NCBI GenBank assembly: GCA_016707005.1
Contig: JADJIQ010000003.1
Location: forward strand, 1-25,428
Reading direction: 5' to 3'
DNA length: 25,428 nucleotides
DNA from: Ignavibacteria bacterium
GTDB lineage: Bacteria; Bacteroidota; Ignavibacteria; Kapaibacteriales; Kapaibacteriaceae
Notes under the pieces: generated by a model
The model's input: the letters and a program-made list of their open reading frames with translations, nothing else
Databases searched by the model: none
What the model was told of the DNA's origin: nothing
Shown: piece after piece, positions 1 through 9,108 of the stretch
Position numbering within the stretch: the first letter of the stretch is position 1
Layout of the letters: every line of letters starts with the position of its first letter
Made by a program: the position numbers and the translations under genes

Positions 1-2196
1 GGTGGTTGCAGAAATTGGCGGTCCAATGATCCACGCCACGTCCGGCACTAGATCTTCAACTGCTATTGTAACAGTGGTAGAACGATCACCACGATTCTTG
101 CAATGGTAATTGAACGGTATCGGGCGTGTCAAGGAGTACAAATATCCGCGGGTGGGTGCGGGATCACCACACTTGCCTGACCGGAGTCTATTCCATTCCA
201 GCGTACGTGCGCTACTTTGCGTTCCAGTGTAGTGCAGGACAACATCTGCTGAATCAACACCCTCAACAATTGCCGCACAGGAAAGGTCGATAGAGGATGT
301 GTCTGTCGATATGCTGTCTGGAAAGCATAAGGATGATAAAGGGGGCATACCAGACGGTTCAGCAACAACACTATCCGCGCAGACGACAGAGGGTCCCAAT
401 TATCGATCTTGAAACAGTGCAGGCGGTGGTGAGTTCAATATCTCCCGCATCCCCGTCAAAGAAGACTCAATTCGCGTCGGCCTTGGGCCTACAGTGGAAT
501 CGATCGATATACGAAGAGATTGCACGAACGACGTATCACCATCAACAACGATACGTACAGAGTCTGGGAGCAATTCTGCGGTCTCCGGGACCCAACGACC
601 CGTCTTTACCTGTTGTTTGTACCTGTTATAAGGAGGTGTTATCGAGGCTGGCTTTTACCACCCTCACCTGTTTTCGAGGTCATTGACCGAGACGGTGGCG
701 TCTCTTAATTGGACATCATTGGCGATCCTGTTGATACATTACAGGGTTTGCCCGATCCAAAGCAGTATCAGGCGAGAATCAACTTTGGCGAAATCGATAT
801 TCGCGGGAGAGGGGCTCCAGCGCAGCATGTAACATTCAGGCATAGCACTCGCAAGTGGTACCACGTTAGGGAAATCATCCCAGCAGGAGGAGATCTCTAC
901 GGACGTCCGCATAGCAGGGTTTCGAGGTTGTTTCCAACTGACAGCCATCGAGGTACATCGATTCCAGGAGCCGCTGCATAACATTGCCAGATCTCGAGTG
1001 CCGCAAGTCTTTGGAGGAAGAATGAGCACGACTGTCCGTTGCGCTGAAGGCCAGACTGTCTGGCGATAGTAAATGGTCGCAAGCGACCCCGATGTTTTCA
1101 ATTGCTATACAGATATTGCCTTCTCCATCTATACACAGAGGAACGAACGGTATCGGAATTCGTACTACCGAGATAGGTGGAAGCAATGACCATGGCCGCA
1201 GCATCTACGATACTCACAAATCCGTCAGAGGATCCGGATGTCGGACGCGATTACGAGCCTGAGGTCGCGGGTGCGTGCTGGAAGGTTGTCACTCCACCAA
1301 CGATCACTTCCGGATGGACCCTTTTGCGCATCTATCGGACGAACTTCTGCAGTGCCTTCGACCATGGTTGTACGTACAAGCCCACCACTGATCGACATAA
1401 CCTGCACGCTCACCTCTGTGGTCTCGCTCTGCTGTAGTTGCTCCGGGAAAGTCAGCACTCTTCGTTGACCCAACAAGCACGAACTCATAATCATCCTATC
1501 ACCCAATGACACGAACGATCTCATCATCAATAACACCGCCGGTAGCATACTGAACAGATCGGAGGTGCGCAGGCGAGACAAGCAAGAAATCCATCCTCAT
1601 CCCCACCTGCAATTGCCTGCATAGCGGTTGGTGTTATCTGGTCTTCTCTTCCTTTGTTGTGCCAACTACTACGGATCCATCGCTACGTACCAGGGCATGA
1701 TTGACGTGGAGGATCTTCTCGAGTGACGATCTGAAGTGACGAGATCAAAGTTGTAGGCGACGGATCAATCCGCATCACAATGATGCGATACACCATCGTC
1801 ATACCCTCAACTGTTGCCGAGGAAGGAATGAAGTATGGTTTGTGCTAAAGACAACCACGCTACCGTCGGGGTCTGAAGCCACCGTCAGTGCTTGGTCGTC
1901 TGCGCTTGTACCCAGATAGGTAGCCGCGATTCGTTCTGTCGCCGCTGATCTTCTCTCGAGCATCACGTCCCTTCCAGCAAGTGCTGTGGCCCGGTATACT
2001 CCTGAAGTAGTCGCGACATCCGACGACAATGTTATGCCGATAAAAAACATCGCCGTTTTTTTTGCCGCAACAGAAACATCATAATCTGCTGCGGGGCCTC
2101 CTATATGTTCCGTCTGCCGATGTTTGAGCAACGGAGGCCTGAGTACCAACGATCAGATTGATACTCAAAGAGGAGTGCAAAAAAGGCTCTAATCAC
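1..2196 (-). CDS. SBBP beta-propeller repeat protein, secreted, 3' end outside window, several frameshifts
   Basis: Reading the minus strand across indels gives one long secreted protein of at least ~730 residues. It begins with a signal peptide from a GTG at 2196 (IRAFFALL, then LSINLIVGTQASVAQ in the next frame). SBBP-type propeller repeats follow: TYIGGPAADYD near 2100, ATYLGTSADDQALTVASD near 1900, VGSTKSADFPGA near 1460, ASTYLGSTNSDTV near 1170. The last part is open from about 406 to the window edge and another frame covers about 410-640; these carry no recognised repeat and look like downstream beta domains. The GTG overlaps the Rieske stop (GTGATTAG), so the two genes are probably co-translated. 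SBBP proteins of this phylum are usually exported surface proteins. The frame changes many times, most densely between 640 and 1800, where the protein is poorly recoverable. Strand and family are well supported; exact domain limits are not. Confidence 0.66.
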
Positions 2197-2650
2197 GTTG
2201 GCAAACTACAGCCTTCCTGGAATGCAATGCAGAAGGATCGAGGTTGGTGTTATATGACGTAGTGAATCTCTGAAGCGGAGAATTGGCCGTTCCGTTTGAG
2301 GTTCGCCCGTAGTGACGAGGAATTCTTCTTCGTGAGTGGACAAACGATTCGATCAGAGCCCGACGCAGGAACGTTCCACAAGTGTTCCTGGTGGGTGCAA
2401 ACTGCACTGAAGACAGCGAAGGTTGCCTCACCTGTACGGATGATGATCACTGGTTGACCGTTGTTGTAGGGAGCAAATACCTTCTGGCACCGCCCACGAT
2501 GGCTAGTTCCGGAATAGTCGTTACATCAACGTCAACTTTGTCACCAGTTGTAGGTGCAGGTGCTACGATCCTACTGTCGGACTCGCACGAGGCAACGATA
2601 GCCGTTAGTGCCAGGCCACACAATCCGATCCCAGCACTTCGAAGAGACAT
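2189..2650 (-). CDS. Rieske 2Fe-2S domain lipoprotein, frameshifted
   Basis: A periplasmic, membrane-anchored Rieske iron-sulfur protein of ~150 residues. The ATG at 2650 starts a lipoprotein signal peptide ending ALTAIVASCES, with Cys about residue 21 as the lipid site. The cluster-binding motifs are CTH at 2391-2399 and CPL at 2334-2342, about 18 residues apart. The second motif should be CPLH: in the given frame it reads CPLTKKN, but one extra C restores CPLHEEEFLVTTGEP, the usual Rieske context. The tail matches the usual GPA..PL..F ending (SPLQRFTTSYNTNLDP) in the third frame. It lies 45 bp downstream of the YceI gene and overlaps the SBBP gene start by 8 nt. Its electron partner is not visible; the haem-motif barrel in the same operon is a candidate (inference). 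Confidence 0.82.
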
Positions 2651-2695
2651 TAAGGAACGCTCTTCGATCGACCTGTTGTGATGATGGAAGGCCCA

Positions 2696-3360
2696 TCATT
2701 TGTCTCCCGTGTTACCGAAGAGTGAAGCATGGATCTCGATCGATTGACTCACTTTGTCATTGAAGCTCTTTCGACCCTTGATGCCGAAGTCATTCCAAGG
2801 CACCGTGAATCGCGCATCGAGCATCACGAGGTCTCCCGATGCGCGAGCCTTGGTTTGCATCACTTGCGCGCACGTAGGTGATGACACCGTTGCCTGTTGC
2901 CTTGGTAATGCCATGCGTGGTGAAGTCACCGATGGCAGTTGCCTTGATCGTTGCCTTTGTGCCATCGGTTTGCACCACGAGAGATGTTTCGTAGTTCGCG
3001 AACCATACGCCACGTGATCGAGGATGATGTTCAGCATCGAGCCATTCCTCGCCGAGCATATGACCGTCTCGTTTAGACATCCCGGTCTGCATCGTGTTCG
3101 TCGTAACCGTGATGGTGCCCGATGTGGCTTCGAGGATTTGCCGGGTCCATCATGAATCCACCTACGATGCCTGAGGCAGAACCTTCGATCTTCTCCGTGG
3201 TGCATTGCTTACGAATGTTAGCTCGTTGGTACGAACAGCATTGTTGAGCTTGACTTATCGCTTACCTGAAACACCGACCTTTGCATCCGTGGCAGCATTT
3301 GCAGCTGAGAAAGCAAGTGTTGCCACAAGGGCAATGAGGCCACCCGTGCTACTCCAACAT
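2696..3360 (-). CDS. YceI-family periplasmic protein, frameshifted
   Basis: A YceI-like protein of ~220 residues (family members are small periplasmic lipocalin-like barrels that bind isoprenoid lipids). Joined across three or more frames it shows: a signal peptide (LIALVATLAFSAANA), the N-terminal strands LTFVSNAPTEKIEGSASG and a tract ending in TVTTNTMQTGMSKRDGHM, then EEWLDAEHHP (the usual place of the 'fdvekyP' motif), DFTTHGITKA (usual 'G.lTi.GvTk'), and the C-terminal FTVPWNDFGIKGRKSFNDKV typical of the family. The stop is TGA at 2698-2696. The start is uncertain: ATG at 3360 fits only if one base is missing before the signal peptide. It sits between a small secreted protein and the Rieske lipoprotein on the same strand, so is probably co-transcribed with them. 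YceI genes often neighbour electron-transfer or quinone-linked genes. Confidence 0.83.
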
Positions 3361-3661
3361 GAGCATGACGGCGTCTACGCGCTGGGACGATACCGGCAAT
3401 GGAAAGCCCATACCTAGAAACCATCCATGGAGCAGCTCAAATGGGAAGCTACGTCCAGCAAGCCCATCCATTGACCAGGCTCATAGGAGGTGGTCCGAAC
3501 AGTGGTACCGAATAGGGGGTCCAACTCTTCCTTTACCACAGGACGTCCGTCTCGTGAATAGAATAACGTCACCATAGGGAAATGGAGTTTGTGATCCTGG
3601 CAGAAGCCATTGCGACGGTGAGTGCAAGACCGATAAGAACCAGTGCTTTCGGGAGCGACAT
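3349..3661 (-). CDS. small secreted protein of unknown function
   Basis: A short gene with a clear start: AAGAGG lies 5 nt before the ATG at 3661, followed by a signal peptide (MSLPKALVLIGLALTVAMASA). After one frame change the mature part continues QDHKLHFPMVTLFYSRDG and KEELDPLFGTTVRTTSYEPG. The end depends on a further indel near 3475: one frame stops at 3414, another gives FELLHGWFLGMGFPLPVSS and stops at 3349, overlapping the YceI start. Length is ~80-104 residues. I do not recognise the family. No cofactor motif is visible. Position between the haem-motif barrel and YceI suggests it belongs to the same exported redox module (inference). Confidence 0.5.
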
Positions 3662-3695
3662 AGTGACCTCTTGGATTGGTTTGAGTTGAAAGTGT

Positions 3696-4861
3696 TGAGT
3701 AGAAGATGTGGATCTGCACATTCCGGCGAGTGGCCTTGTATTGATCAAGCAATTGTGGTGACAACCCGTCTCCACGATGCGGTAGTCTGGCCGTATCTCA
3801 AAGGAAGGGTAGAGAAGGAAGACCTGTGCACCGATAACCCATTGTGTTACCGTTGATTCATATGATGAAGGGCTAGGGAGGTTAGGGTTGCCTTTTCGAG
3901 CTCGACCTTCTAGGTATACTCCATCGAGAACCTTAACCATCAGGGCAATAATGGAATTGCGTGTATCGGCAAGCCCCGTTGATTTCATCATGAGCACTTC
4001 GGCCATGAGTGATACACGGTCTTCAATCCCAACTCCTGCGAAGACCGACGTCATGGTCATAGAACTGGAAGCAAGGACGGAGGTACCAACGTATAATTCG
4101 TCATCGCCGTGAATGTTGTGGTCGCTGAGTACCACTCGCCCGCTGTACCCAACGCTTCCCGATGTGACGGGCCGGCCGTTGATGTTGACTTTAGCCATGT
4201 TCATCATGTCGAATACGCCGGCAGAGAGACTTAGCCACGTTGGTGTTACGTAGCGTTACCTCAGCACCATACTCGGCATAGTTCAGGGCGATCAATGGAT
4301 GAGCATATGCCGTGTTGTCCAGCGATCTGACGGATCATCATCAGTGGTCATCGTAGCGAATTCCCATTGAGGGGCTGGAAATGACCTGCGAAGTTGGGGC
4401 CAATCCGAAGTAGGCTGCGCGATCACGGATGCTGACCATGACGTTTGTCCATCGTACCGGATGGGGCCTGCATTGCTGTACCCTCGATCGATATCCCCCC
4501 GTGAGTGGTGTCAAGCGGCATGCATCGCCACCTGCATTGGGAAAGTCTTGCGCGTGGAGCCTGAATCGATACTTCTGGACGATTGGGCTCTCAGGTCAAA
4601 AACAAATGGCAAACGTCTCGTTTGCGGCCAGATTCGTCTGTTGAAGGGGCTCATAAAGTCCCCCAAGCCCCACCGAAGCAGGTTTGATAACACTCTCGTC
4701 CATCATCGAATACCACCCAAGCTCATTCCTCAGTCCGGCCCCCTGCTGATTCACGTGGCAGTTTGCACACCGGTTGCCGCTCATGAGGTATACTGCGGTA
4801 TTGCCAGTACAGCCGGCGCGGATAGGATGAATAAGAGTTCGAAAGCCCCGATGATCTTCAC
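3696..4861 (-). CDS. outer-membrane beta-barrel protein with N-terminal CxxCH haem motif, frameshifted
   Basis: A reconstructed ~390-residue exported protein. The signal peptide (VKIIGAFELLFILSAPAVLA from a GTG at 4861; ATG 4898 is an alternative) is followed after a frame change by SGNRCANCHVNQQGAG and LRNELGWYS. CANCH is a c-type haem attachment motif just after the cleavage site. The rest is a series of amphipathic beta strands in 3760-4400 (for example SGRVVLSDHNIHGDDELYVG, FAGVGIEDRVSLMAEVLMM), ending QYKATRRNVQIHIFY at 3699, a terminal aromatic typical of outer-membrane barrels. The true stop is lost; one surplus C after FY would explain this. Similar barrels with one N-terminal CxxCH ('NCHVNPTGG' type) are known to me in Bacteroidota and Ignavibacteria without an assigned role. 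It heads the minus-strand operon with YceI and Rieske. At least four frameshifts; strand and overall type are secure, function is inferred. Confidence 0.65.
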
Positions 4862-4927
4862 GGTGTTCCACGAGGTGATTGGGTGTTTCGCAGTACATTG
4901 ACGATCTGGCCTAAGAGTTACATTCGC

Positions 4928-4943
4928 TAGGTTCTGTAACCTA
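4928..4943. promoter_or_regulatory. perfect inverted repeat in a divergent intergenic region
   Basis: TAGGTT-CTGT-AACCTA, 6-bp arms with a 4-nt spacer, lies between the divergent starts of the haem-motif barrel (4861 or 4898) and the SBBP protein (about 5026). Position and symmetry suit a dimeric regulator binding site. No protein is identified for it. Confidence 0.35.
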
Positions 4944-5025
4944 AATCGGCATTCCCACTTCTTATTGGGTTGGGGTCTGTGCGACCTGATGTCGCGCTTT
5001 CATCTCCGGGAGGGTTCTGTTCCGC

Positions 5026-8000
5026 TTGATATTCCTCATTGCGTTGTTACCAGTAGCGCTGTTCGGAAGTACTATCCCTCACCTGCAAGGTTTCGTTGCG
5101 AACCAGGGTCAGTGGCCTTCTGCTGTGCTCTATGGTGCTACAACGTCGAATGTCTCGGTTTTGGATCACAAAAACAGGGATGATCCTTGACCAGATCGGA
5201 CTGAATGCGGCGGGGACCCGACAGCATCAGGCAGTTACCTTTGACGTGATCGGGCAACGGGCCGTCCAACATTGGACGTAACTCGTCCCGTTTCAGGTCC
5301 GTCTGTCTCCATGTTCCGCAAGGGATCGTCGCAACAGCCCTCGCACAGCATCATCGGTAGTGGTCCGTGATGTTCGCCCCCGTGTCCACGTTGAGTATGT
5401 CTGGGACAATGGGCTGTTCGTTACAACATCCTTGTTGACCCGGGCACGGCTCTTCCATCACCGTTGTTCCGCGTGACGGGCAGCGATGGACTTACAACAA
5501 CGGCAGATGGTTTCTCCTGCAAAACCACCCTTGGGGCGATCTCGATGAGCGGCCTTGCTGCCTATTCAACACTCCGGACCGCGAGGCGCAGTGTAATGCC
5601 AATTGCAAAGGCTCGGTAGATCCAGTTCGTCTTGGCAGATCGCACAATGGCCGAGGCACTCCACAGTAGACCCAATTGTATCAGCAACTGCCATTCACGG
5701 TAGCGGCAAGCAAGTGGTTACGTCAATGGTTCTGGACCGCAGCGGGGAATGTGGTTGTAAGGCAGTTCAACCAATTCATTTTGATATCGAGATCCCATCC
5801 GGCGGGGCCCGCCCTATCAGCCAAGCAGGCACTGACGGTTTTGTGGCTTGCTTCACCGGACCTCAAGACGATCCTTGCTTGGTCTATATCACGGGCGACA
5901 AGTAACGAAGCTGTTCGATCGATCGCTGTAAGCCCCTTGGAGAACATTTGGGCCAACCGGTGAATCGAATTCCACGGATCTCCTGTGTCAGCTGGCAAGG
6001 GCAGCAAGTTCTCAGGGTGTCCTTGATGGGTTTGTGTTCCGCTTCTCTGCGGATCTCAAGACCATCCTCGCTGGTAAGTACTTGGCCCGGCAACAAGAAG
6101 AGTCGCCCGCTTGAGGCATCACATCTTAATTTGTCCGGCGACGTGTTGATCTGCGGTCAAACGCGTTCCACAGCGGGAATCTCCGTTGGCGTAATTCGTG
6201 ATCTTGTACCGAATGGCGGCTGGGATGCCTTTGTCCTAAAATCGAACGCACGGGTTCAGATATTGAGCGCTTCACCTGTTTCCGGCTTAGGCGATGATGC
6301 TTTCCACGGCGATCATTGAGACCCACGGCCGGCAATACGGTTGTTGCAGGATGGACGGGATCAATGAGTTTGAGACGTTTCCTGTAAAAACGCGGATATG
6401 GGTACCTGATCAAGGACTACTAGTCTGGCGGTCACTATGAGGATGTTGACTCGAATCCGTACGACATGAGGAGAAATAGAATGGCAGTTCGTCCGGATGC
6501 CGTGGCTGCGAAGTTCTCATCTGAAGAAGAAGGCATTCTCACGTTTTCGACATACTTCAGTGGTAAGGGAGAAAGAAAGGCACGTCGCGTTCGCAGACAA
6601 AGGATAATCGTATCACCATCATTGGTACGGTCTTTCGTCAGACCTCCGCTGCCGGAAGGTAGCTGCATTGTACCCACAACTGGGCCGATGTTTTCATGTT
6701 CGAGGCTAAGTTCCAAAGGATGGTCTTAGCCTGACTAGCTGCTCTTATTTTGGAGAGCAATGGTGACGATGATGATGCGGCAGATGCTGTTTGATGCCGC
6801 CGGAAACGTCTGATCACCGGATCGACAACCTCAGCGGATCTTCCCCAGGACCGGTTCCGGAACAACGAATGTTTCCCAACGGGGCAGACGAAGGGTTCTT
6901 GGCAGTCATCACATCGTCGGAGGTTCTGTATTCAACCGTGTTTGGATGGACCGGCGGTGATATGCCAACGTCTATGGCCCGTGATGCACGCGGTGATGTA
7001 TTCATCGCCGGTACGACTACTTTTCCACATTGCCTGGTCAAGCCCCCTCTACGAATCTGAATGGCTTCGTTGCGATGGGGTTCAGTACGCTTCTTCGAAA
7101 CCCACCTGCCGAGACCACGTTTCTGTACTGGTTCTCATTGAATGTCTCTCGGCTAACAGAGGACATTGCGGCTACGTCTACGTATGACGTGGACTACTCA
7201 ACGGATATGGGCATGACGTGGATGAAGGCTGCCACTGGATTGAAGACAAAGTCCTATTCGTGGACCGTTCCTGCACAGCGTCAGACTCTGGATCTGTTCT
7301 ACTTCGGGTCTCTTCAACGAATGGACATATGTCGCTCTCTCCTTCACCATACGTAGTGGAATCCGCCCAACGTACGCAACACAACCAAGCTCCGGCACAT
7401 TCTGTCCCTGGTTCAAACATCACACTTGCACGGAGGTAGTCAGCACAACAGCAACCTATCAGTGGCGCAAGAACGGTACGCCGATCTCTGGTGCAACACA
7501 ACGGACACTCACGATCTCGTCAGCCCAAACCGCTGATGCGGTTCCTACGACCTCGTAGCAACAAGTGCTTGTGGTGCATCTACAGACCACTGCGATCATC
7601 GCCGTTTCCGCTCAACCGATCATTAGCAGCCAGCCGCAATCAGCCAACGTTGCTGATGGCGGATCTGTGACTCTGCGCGTGAAGGCAGATGGCGAAGCTC
7701 TTACGTATCAATGGAATCACAATGGTTCTGTGGTATCGGGAGCAACTTCAGACTCTCTCGAGCTAACAGGTCTCACAAAGGCACAAGAAGGCAAGTACCG
7801 TTGCGTGATCGGCTCAGCATGCGGCAGCTCAACATCAAATGATGCAACGATCATCGTTGGCACAACATCGATCGATGATGAAGAGACGGCAAACGTACTC
7901 TTCATCTCCCCACAACCAGCATCAGATATTGTTACGGTGACAACACCATTCACGATGTCGAGTTCATCGGTGATCAACGTCTACAATGTTGATGGCATCA

Positions 8001-8143
8001 ATGTTGGCCGCCTGTCCGGGATCACGTCCACGTCAGCATCATCGTTCACCCTGTCGCTTGGACACCTGCCAACAGGCGTCTATAGCCTCGTTGTATCAGA
8101 TGGCAACCATCGCTTCGTCAGCTCTGATGATCTCTCGCGATAA
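5026..8143 (+). CDS. T9SS cargo: DUF7948-like, SBBP propeller, Ig-like domains, sorting domain
   Basis: A reconstructed ~1040-residue surface protein. Order: signal peptide (LIFLIALLPVALFGS, start near the TTG at 5026, not certain); a DUF7948-like region with GFVANQGQWPSAVLYGATTS and KTGMILDQIGL (about 5085-5200) and VEYVWDNGLFV plus MSGLAAYSTL (5390-5580); SBBP repeats to about 7060 (LVYITGD, AVSPLENIW, DVFIAGTTTFP); a 'YSTDxGxTW' beta domain (VDYSTDMGMTWMKAATGLK, 7190-7350); two Ig-like domains with YQWRKNGTPISGAT (7462) and TYQWNHNGSVVSGAT (7704), the second intact; and a T9SS type A sorting domain (VLFISPQPASDIVTV to the TAA at 8141). From 7565 the frame is clean; before that there are about ten indels. 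Export is expected through SecYEG and then T9SS to the cell surface. The TTA of the convergent hydroxylase gene starts 7 nt after this stop. Confidence 0.78.
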
Positions 8144-8155
8144 AGGGGCTTATCG
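8138..8155. terminator. short hairpin over the two convergent stop codons
   Basis: CGATAA-AGGGGC-TTATCG is a perfect 6-bp inverted repeat. The TAA of the plus-strand T9SS gene ends the left arm, and the TAA of the minus-strand hydroxylase gene begins the right arm. It could be a weak bidirectional terminator. The stem is AT-rich and there is no T-tract, so a chance match from facing stop codons is possible. Confidence 0.3.
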
Positions 8156-9012
8156 TTTGAATGGAGCCACGAGTTGACTCCAAAAAGAATGCGGATACGA
8201 CTCCACCCCCTCGAAACCGAGGGGGATGTCGCGTCCGCTTTCTGGTATATAGGCCTGACCAAACAACCAGTCCCACAGGCTCAACGATATCCCATAGTTC
8301 ACGCTCTTCCTGCCAGCAGGTAGATCTTTGGCGTGGTGCCAGATGTGCATCTGGGGTGAGTTAAAGAGGTACTTGAGCGGACCGATCGGCGGCTCGAAGT
8401 TGGCGTGATTGATGTGACCGATCGTGAGGGCAAAAATGTGGACGGCAAAGAAGTCCTGCAGCCCAAAGCCAAAGAAGGCAAGCGGGAGGTACTCGATGGT
8501 GCGATACACAATGGTCTCCATCCAGTGGTAGCGCAGATGTGCAGCAAAGCCCATCTGTTCAACGCTGTGATGCACCTTGTGAAACTCCATAGTCGTGGCG
8601 AAGCATGCAACAGACGGTGCACGTTCCATTGTAAGGAAGTCGCGCGCAACAAAGAGGATCAGCAGTTGCGACCAACCAGGAAGAGCACGAACATCGATCC
8701 ATTCAAACGATGTGATCCCGGTGATGGCCGTTACCGGAGCGCAGGAAGTGCACAACAACATCGGATACTGCTGCATAGCCGATAAGGAGAACACGAAGAA
8801 ATTGAAGAACATGTACCACGCGTCAAGCCTGAAGTCTCTGCGGATCTTGGGTTGCCCTTTCTCCACGGCATCACGATCTCCAATGTCCAAACGGCCAGTG
8901 AGAGTCCAATGAGCCACCAAGTAGTTGTGCCAGCTTGGCGTGGTGATCTCTGTCAGAGGTAGTTCGCGTAGCTGGAGTACGCGTTAGCCACGATGTTCAG
9001 GATGGTATCCAT
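8150..9012 (-). CDS. fatty acid hydroxylase superfamily (sterol desaturase-like) membrane protein
   Basis: An integral-membrane di-iron oxygenase-like protein of ~287 residues. The ATG at 9012 begins MDTILNIVANAYSSYANYL; after a frame change the first hydrophobic segment runs WWLIGLSLAVWTLEIV, followed by YMFFNFFVFSLSA. The histidine clusters that bind the two irons are visible: VHRLLH (HxxxH) and then HKVHH (HxxHH) in 8570-8640, NHANFE in 8395-8415, and HIWHH (HxxHH) near 8330. HRLLH lies in another frame from its flanks, so a pair of compensating indels occurs around 8570-8650. The family hydroxylates or desaturates lipids such as sterols, carotenoids and fatty acids; the substrate cannot be read from sequence. 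It is convergent with the upstream-mapped T9SS gene and divergent from the VWA gene, with a TGTGAC palindrome in the shared upstream region. Confidence 0.88.
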
Positions 9013-9045
9013 ACTGTAAACTACGGCTGAAAAACGAAGACGTCA

Positions 9046-9060
9046 TGTGACCTCGTCACA
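9046..9060. promoter_or_regulatory. palindrome TGTGAC-N3-GTCACA, candidate CRP/FNR-type operator
   Basis: Perfect 6-bp arms (TGTGAC CTC GTCACA) lie between the divergent hydroxylase (ATG 9012) and VWA gene (GTG 9109). A TAACTTTC at 9076-9083 is one base from the Bacteroidota -7 element TAnnTTTG, so the palindrome would lie just upstream of a plus-strand promoter. The same arms recur at 14073 and, with one mismatch, at 15339. Confidence 0.45.
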
Positions 9061-9108
9061 GTCGGCCGAACACCGTAACTTTCTCCCTCCTCCACGGTCG
9101 GAAATCTC

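Noticed and set aside
297..708. Plus-strand open frames near the left edge
   Set aside because: The minus strand here carries a coherent protein continuing into the SBBP gene. The plus frames lack a Shine-Dalgarno or recognisable domains.
8161..8912. Plus-strand open frames opposite the hydroxylase
   Set aside because: The minus strand has the full set of histidine motifs and membrane segments; the plus frames have none.
1..9012. Calling the broken genes pseudogenes
   Set aside because: All neighbouring genes, including operon partners, show the same single-base breaks with conserved protein on both sides, which points to sequence error rather than decay.
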